Part shown: positions 12,180 through 15,198 of the stretch, one piece after another
Layout: each line of letters starts with the position of its first letter
How positions within the stretch are numbered: the stretch's first letter is position 1
Assembly: GCA_030618905.1 (NCBI GenBank)
Contig: JAUXCL010000038.1
Span: 1-15,198 of the forward strand
Length of the DNA: 15,198 nucleotides
Direction of reading: 5' to 3'
DNA from: Bacteroidales bacterium
GTDB lineage: Bacteria > Bacteroidota > Bacteroidia > Bacteroidales > B18-G4
Program-made: the position numbers and the translations under genes
Notes under the pieces: generated by a model
What the model saw: the letters and a program-made list of their open reading frames with translations, nothing else
Database searches by the model: none
What the model was told of the DNA's origin: nothing

Positions 12180-14615
12180 CTTCGGCTTTTTCTTTTTCAA
12201 ATATTGATAATCCAGGTAGTATAATAACTTTATTGAAAAGCTATTGGTGGAAGGTGACAGGAAGATATCCTTCGCATTGTCAAAAAAGTTCGGAGGGATC
12301 TCATCCTTATCTGAATAAATAGAGTTTTTCCAGACAAATAATAATTGACTGGCGGGTGCAAATTCCCAGTTAAATACCATATCTACATTAAAAGCATTGA
12401 AACTGAAATCATGCTCTCCCTGGTAATCATTCTTCGTCCAGTAACCGTCCTCATTCAGGTCATGGTAATCACTGTACTTGACGGTGAACCAGTAATGCCG
12501 TAAGCGTAATTCCAAACTGATCAGGGGTGTAAAGACATACCTGGCAAAAATAGTGTTGGTGATATTGGTGATATCCCGTGAACCCAGGATGATCACGTCA
12601 TTTCCTTTATCATCAGTGCTGTCCAGTACATAGCCGAGATCATTTCCCTCAAAATCATATTCCAATTCCCAGGTCAGGAAGAAATGATCGTTAAAACGCA
12701 TCCTGGGTTCAATGCCTCCCCAATAACTGTACTGGTTTTCCCTTGTCGTTTCCCAATAACCCAATCGAAAATCAATAACGAACTTTTTGCGGTAATCGGG
12801 TGAGAAGAAAGTTATGATATTCCAGTTCGGCGGTTTCTTTAAAACCCTGCCCCATACCCGGGGCTCGTAATAATCATGGTTTTCAGTTGGGGACACATTA
12901 CCAAACAGGCCGAAGGTCATGAACCTTTTCGTGGTCAACCTTGAGCGCCCACCAATATGAAAAGTAGTGAAGACCCGTGGAGTATATAAATGGCTGAGCT
13001 CAAGAGAGATTTCGTTATGCCATTCATTGATCTTCCAAAATGGATCGTAGATATTATATTCTATATCTACTCCATTTTCAAAATCATTATTACGCCTGTT
13101 GAACCCCAAATCATTCGGGTCATAAATGTCACTTTCTGCATTCTGATATGCTTCAAAGCGAAAATTGCCACTGATTTTACCAAACTCGACAAAATATTTA
13201 TATCCAAAATCATTGCTTGTATCCCGGTTATATTTCTGGCTGAGGTTAATAATTCCCTGACCTGAAAACATATTCCGCTTATCTGTAATCCGGAACTCGG
13301 TTCCGGTCACATTCGGCACGGAATGATCAGATCCACGATAAACATTTGTGTTATAAAAGCTAATGAATGAATTGTTTTTCAGGGTCTGGTCAAAAACCAG
13401 CATGTTGTAATTTGTGGCGGGTTCAGTCAGGATACGGCTTTCATTACCCAAAGAATCCCTGACTTTAGCGTGTGTGTTAGAAGTTATCGCATTAAGCACA
13501 CCGATGGCCAATCCATTTTTATTCCTTCCGGATATTTTAGTGGCATTGATAAGTTGAGCTGCATCCGGGTTTTCAATGATATCTTCATCATCATATTGAT
13601 CCTCAATATTCCCAAAACCTGAAGGGAGCCTGCCAATTCGTCTGGAATAAAAGATATTGCCTTTCTCGAACAATTCTGTGCTTTCTGTAAAGAATGGACG
13701 ACGTTCTTCATAATACACTTCAAAAGGGGATAGGTTGACAATGACATCATCTGATTGTACCTGCCCGAAATCAGGGATCAGGGTCATATCCAGGGTGTAA
13801 CTTTCATTCAATCCAAGCTTCAGGTCCATCCCGTAATTGTAAAAATATCCCCAGGAATCACTTGTTGATTGTTTCTCCGTATAAGCAGCGACGTAAGGGA
13901 TAAAAAACAAGCGCAATGGTGGTTTAATATCATTCAAATCAGTCAGTTCTCCTGACATACTAAGCCAGTCCTCAATCTTGTTGTCCACAAAATTCCAGGT
14001 TGAGAGTTCCCGGTACCGCCTTATATTCCTGCCAATCTGAAGACCCCAGGTTTGTTCTTCCACTTTAGGAAAGCGTATGGCCGAATAGGGAATTTCAAAT
14101 TCAGCCACCCATCCTTCATCGGTGACCTGGACTTTACTCTTCCAGACTGCATCCCATATTTCATCAGAAAAATCTGGCGCATGTTTAATGTCGAGTTGAA
14201 CCCCGGAGGCGGTCACGATAAACTCAAAGGCATTTTGACCATCATTATATGGCAGAATGATGATCGAAATATTATCTGCGTTCAGGTTCTCATTGTCACG
14301 GGTGCCCAATTGTCTTAAAATGCTGTCGGGAGCCGGGTCATACATCCTGGCTCCGAAATATATCGCATAATTATTATACAATATTTTTACTGAAGTCTGA
14401 AAGCTCGGATCTACGCCATTGTAAGGAGAATATTGAATGAAATCCTTTGCGGGTATGGCCTGCTCCCAGATTGCCTCGTCCAGGTTGCCATCCACTTTTA
14501 TGGGGGTCGAAATTCTTAATGCCCGGGCTTGCTTTTTCTCAGTCTGTGCTGCTAAGTCAGGTAATATTATTATGCTGATCAATACGGTAATTATGAGCAG
14601 AATAATTTTCCGCAT
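12177..14615 (-). CDS. DUF5916 family protein with CBM9-like N-terminal domain
   Basis: An 812-residue exported protein with a signal peptide (about 1-23, ending DLAAQ). Residues about 30-215 form a CBM9-like domain (PIKVDGNLDEAIWEQA, YAIYFGARMYDP, EGWVAEFEIPYSAIRF), the usual head of DUF5916 proteins. The rest carries the characteristic NLSPFEVYYEERRPFF segment (about 289-304), followed by FYSRRIGRLP, and a long series of alternating aromatic strands ending in LLYYLDYQY, consistent with an outer-membrane beta-barrel. The function of this widespread Bacteroidota family is not established; sugar binding or surface assembly are guesses from the domains. The protein ends in KKKKPK, after the last strand. 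The gene is convergent with the pfkB-type gene (51 bp) and lies 88 bp downstream of nfeD in the same direction. Confidence 0.85.
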   Translation of the reverse strand: MRKIILLIITVLISIIILPDLAAQTEKKQARALRISTPIKVDGNLDEAIWEQAIPAKDFIQYSPYNGVDPSFQTSVKILYNNYAIYFGARMYDPAPDSILRQLGTRDNENLNADNISIIILPYNDGQNAFEFIVTASGVQLDIKHAPDFSDEIWDAVWKSKVQVTDEGWVAEFEIPYSAIRFPKVEEQTWGLQIGRNIRRYRELSTWNFVDNKIEDWLSMSGELTDLNDIKPPLRLFFIPYVAAYTEKQSTSDSWGYFYNYGMDLKLGLNESYTLDMTLIPDFGQVQSDDVIVNLSPFEVYYEERRPFFTESTELFEKGNIFYSRRIGRLPSGFGNIEDQYDDEDIIENPDAAQLINATKISGRNKNGLAIGVLNAITSNTHAKVRDSLGNESRILTEPATNYNMLVFDQTLKNNSFISFYNTNVYRGSDHSVPNVTGTEFRITDKRNMFSGQGIINLSQKYNRDTSNDFGYKYFVEFGKISGNFRFEAYQNAESDIYDPNDLGFNRRNNDFENGVDIEYNIYDPFWKINEWHNEISLELSHLYTPRVFTTFHIGGRSRLTTKRFMTFGLFGNVSPTENHDYYEPRVWGRVLKKPPNWNIITFFSPDYRKKFVIDFRLGYWETTRENQYSYWGGIEPRMRFNDHFFLTWELEYDFEGNDLGYVLDSTDDKGNDVIILGSRDITNITNTIFARYVFTPLISLELRLRHYWFTVKYSDYHDLNEDGYWTKNDYQGEHDFSFNAFNVDMVFNWEFAPASQLLFVWKNSIYSDKDEIPPNFFDNAKDIFLSPSTNSFSIKLLYYLDYQYLKKKKPK

Positions 14616-14703
14616 AATAATTTGTAGTTTGGAAGACCAAAATAAACAATTTTCTACGCCCTAACATGATGAATTCATGAAAATATTTGGATACTGGGAT
14701 GGT

Positions 14704-15198
14704 TTATCCGACAACCCTGACAAATAACTGTCCGGTCTGGTAGCTGACTACTTCGATTGCTTCCCCCTTGTCAATAAACCCGCTGATTGCGGTGGCATCA
14801 AAAACATCATTCTCGATCTTGACTTTCCCGGCAGGGCGTAATACTGTAAAAGCAATTCCCTGCTTCCCAAGCATTTCCTGGTATTCCGTGTCGGCTGATG
14901 TATATCCTTCTTCAACGTTTTGAACCGCATCCAAAGCCAGATGGCCAAACATGGTTGTTGTAAATATCTGCTTGCTTATATAAAACGATGAAAGCAAGGC
15001 AAGGAATATGGCAATCACCACAATAAAGAAAGCTTTCAGAATTACTTCCACCGGCACCCCGCTGAAATCCAATCCCACATTACCTACCAGGCTGAGGGTC
15101 AGGCCAACCACAATTAACACAATGCCGGTTATACCGGCAACTCCAAAGCCGGGAATGGCAAATATTTCTACTGCTATCAAGACCACCCCAGCGATAAA
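14704..15198 (-). CDS. nfeD: NfeD family membrane protein, C-terminal part (runs off right edge)
   Basis: The last 164 residues of a NfeD protein. The frame is open to the window edge (first visible codons FIAG), so the start lies outside; an internal GTG at 15184-15186 is not a likely start. The visible part begins with the hallmark membrane hairpin VEIFAIPGFGVAGITGIVLIVVGL, then another membrane helix (about 54-78), and a soluble C-terminal OB-fold domain: LGKQGIAFTVLRPAGKVKI, then a GFIDKGEAIEVV strand and a terminal LFVRVVG. NfeD proteins work in membrane-protein quality control or membrane organisation next to SPFH/flotillin or ClpP-class serine proteases; whether this one carries an N-terminal protease domain cannot be seen. 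DUF5916 follows after 88 bp on the same strand and could share its transcript. Confidence 0.88.
   Translation of the reverse strand, partial: FIAGVVLIAVEIFAIPGFGVAGITGIVLIVVGLTLSLVGNVGLDFSGVPVEVILKAFFIVVIAIFLALLSSFYISKQIFTTTMFGHLALDAVQNVEEGYTSADTEYQEMLGKQGIAFTVLRPAGKVKIENDVFDATAISGFIDKGEAIEVVSYQTGQLFVRVVG

Noticed and set aside
12560..12590. Short direct repeats (GGTGATATT) in the DUF5916 gene
   Set aside because: They encode a repeated Ile-Thr-Asn strand segment and are explained by protein sequence.
14669..14678. Palindrome ATGAATTCAT between nfeD and the DUF5916 gene
   Set aside because: A 10-bp AT-rich palindrome is expected by chance in this much sequence, and there is no associated stem extension or T-tract.
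1..15198. CRISPR array, prophage, transposase, integrase or defence system
   Set aside because: No spaced repeats of CRISPR type, no recombinase or transposase motifs, no terminal inverted repeats; all large ORFs are housekeeping or envelope families.

Overview
The window looks like an ordinary chromosomal stretch of a Bacteroidota bacterium, most likely a Bacteroidales/Marinilabiliales-type lineage. The support is a DUF5916 outer-membrane family protein, a carboxypeptidase-regulatory-domain surface protein, a BadF-type sugar kinase opening with ADSGSTKTDW, a class II CCA enzyme with a fused HD domain, start codons without Shine-Dalgarno sequences, promoter-like TAnnTTTG boxes, and an intergenic block of short tandem repeats of a kind I associate with this phylum. 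No phage, transposon, integron or CRISPR signature is visible.

Layout. At the left edge, the N-terminal part of a lipoate-protein ligase (minus strand) runs off the window and has no ordinary start codon in its frame. A 39-codon ORF of uncertain reality and a LEA-type lipoprotein gene (plus) follow. The convergent gap after the lipoprotein (995-1132) is filled by three different tandem repeats, with periods of 7, 8 and 7 bp. A minus-strand operon comes next, transcribed as isocitrate/isopropylmalate-type dehydrogenase, then a small HD-domain protein with an altered HD dyad, then a fused LeuC-LeuD-type aconitase. It has a good Bacteroidota-type promoter at 4778-4808. Divergently, a plus-strand pair encodes two tRNA-maturation enzymes, the CCA-adding enzyme and MiaA. 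The end of miaA overlaps by 33 bp the end of a convergent BadF/NagK-like kinase gene, which lies downstream of a secreted carboxypeptidase-regulatory-domain protein gene (minus), with a probable terminator hairpin between them. A 336-bp divergent gap leads to a secreted SnoaL/DUF4440-like protein (plus), a candidate 38-aa ORF, a tRNA-Gly(CCC) gene and, 29 bp on, a PfkB-family sugar kinase. Convergent to that is a DUF5916 protein, preceded in its own direction by a NfeD protein that runs off the right edge.

How the genes relate. The aconitase and dehydrogenase can be read as the oxidative arm from citrate to 2-oxoglutarate, but both belong to the LeuB/LeuC/LeuD side of their families and an HD protein sits between them, so the real substrate is not proved. 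The CCA enzyme would be needed by the tRNA-Gly in this same window, which does not encode its own CCA end. The remaining genes are unconnected housekeeping, sugar-phosphorylation and envelope functions. The points most worth checking are the HD protein inside the aconitase/dehydrogenase operon, the composite repeat block, and the missing lplA start.
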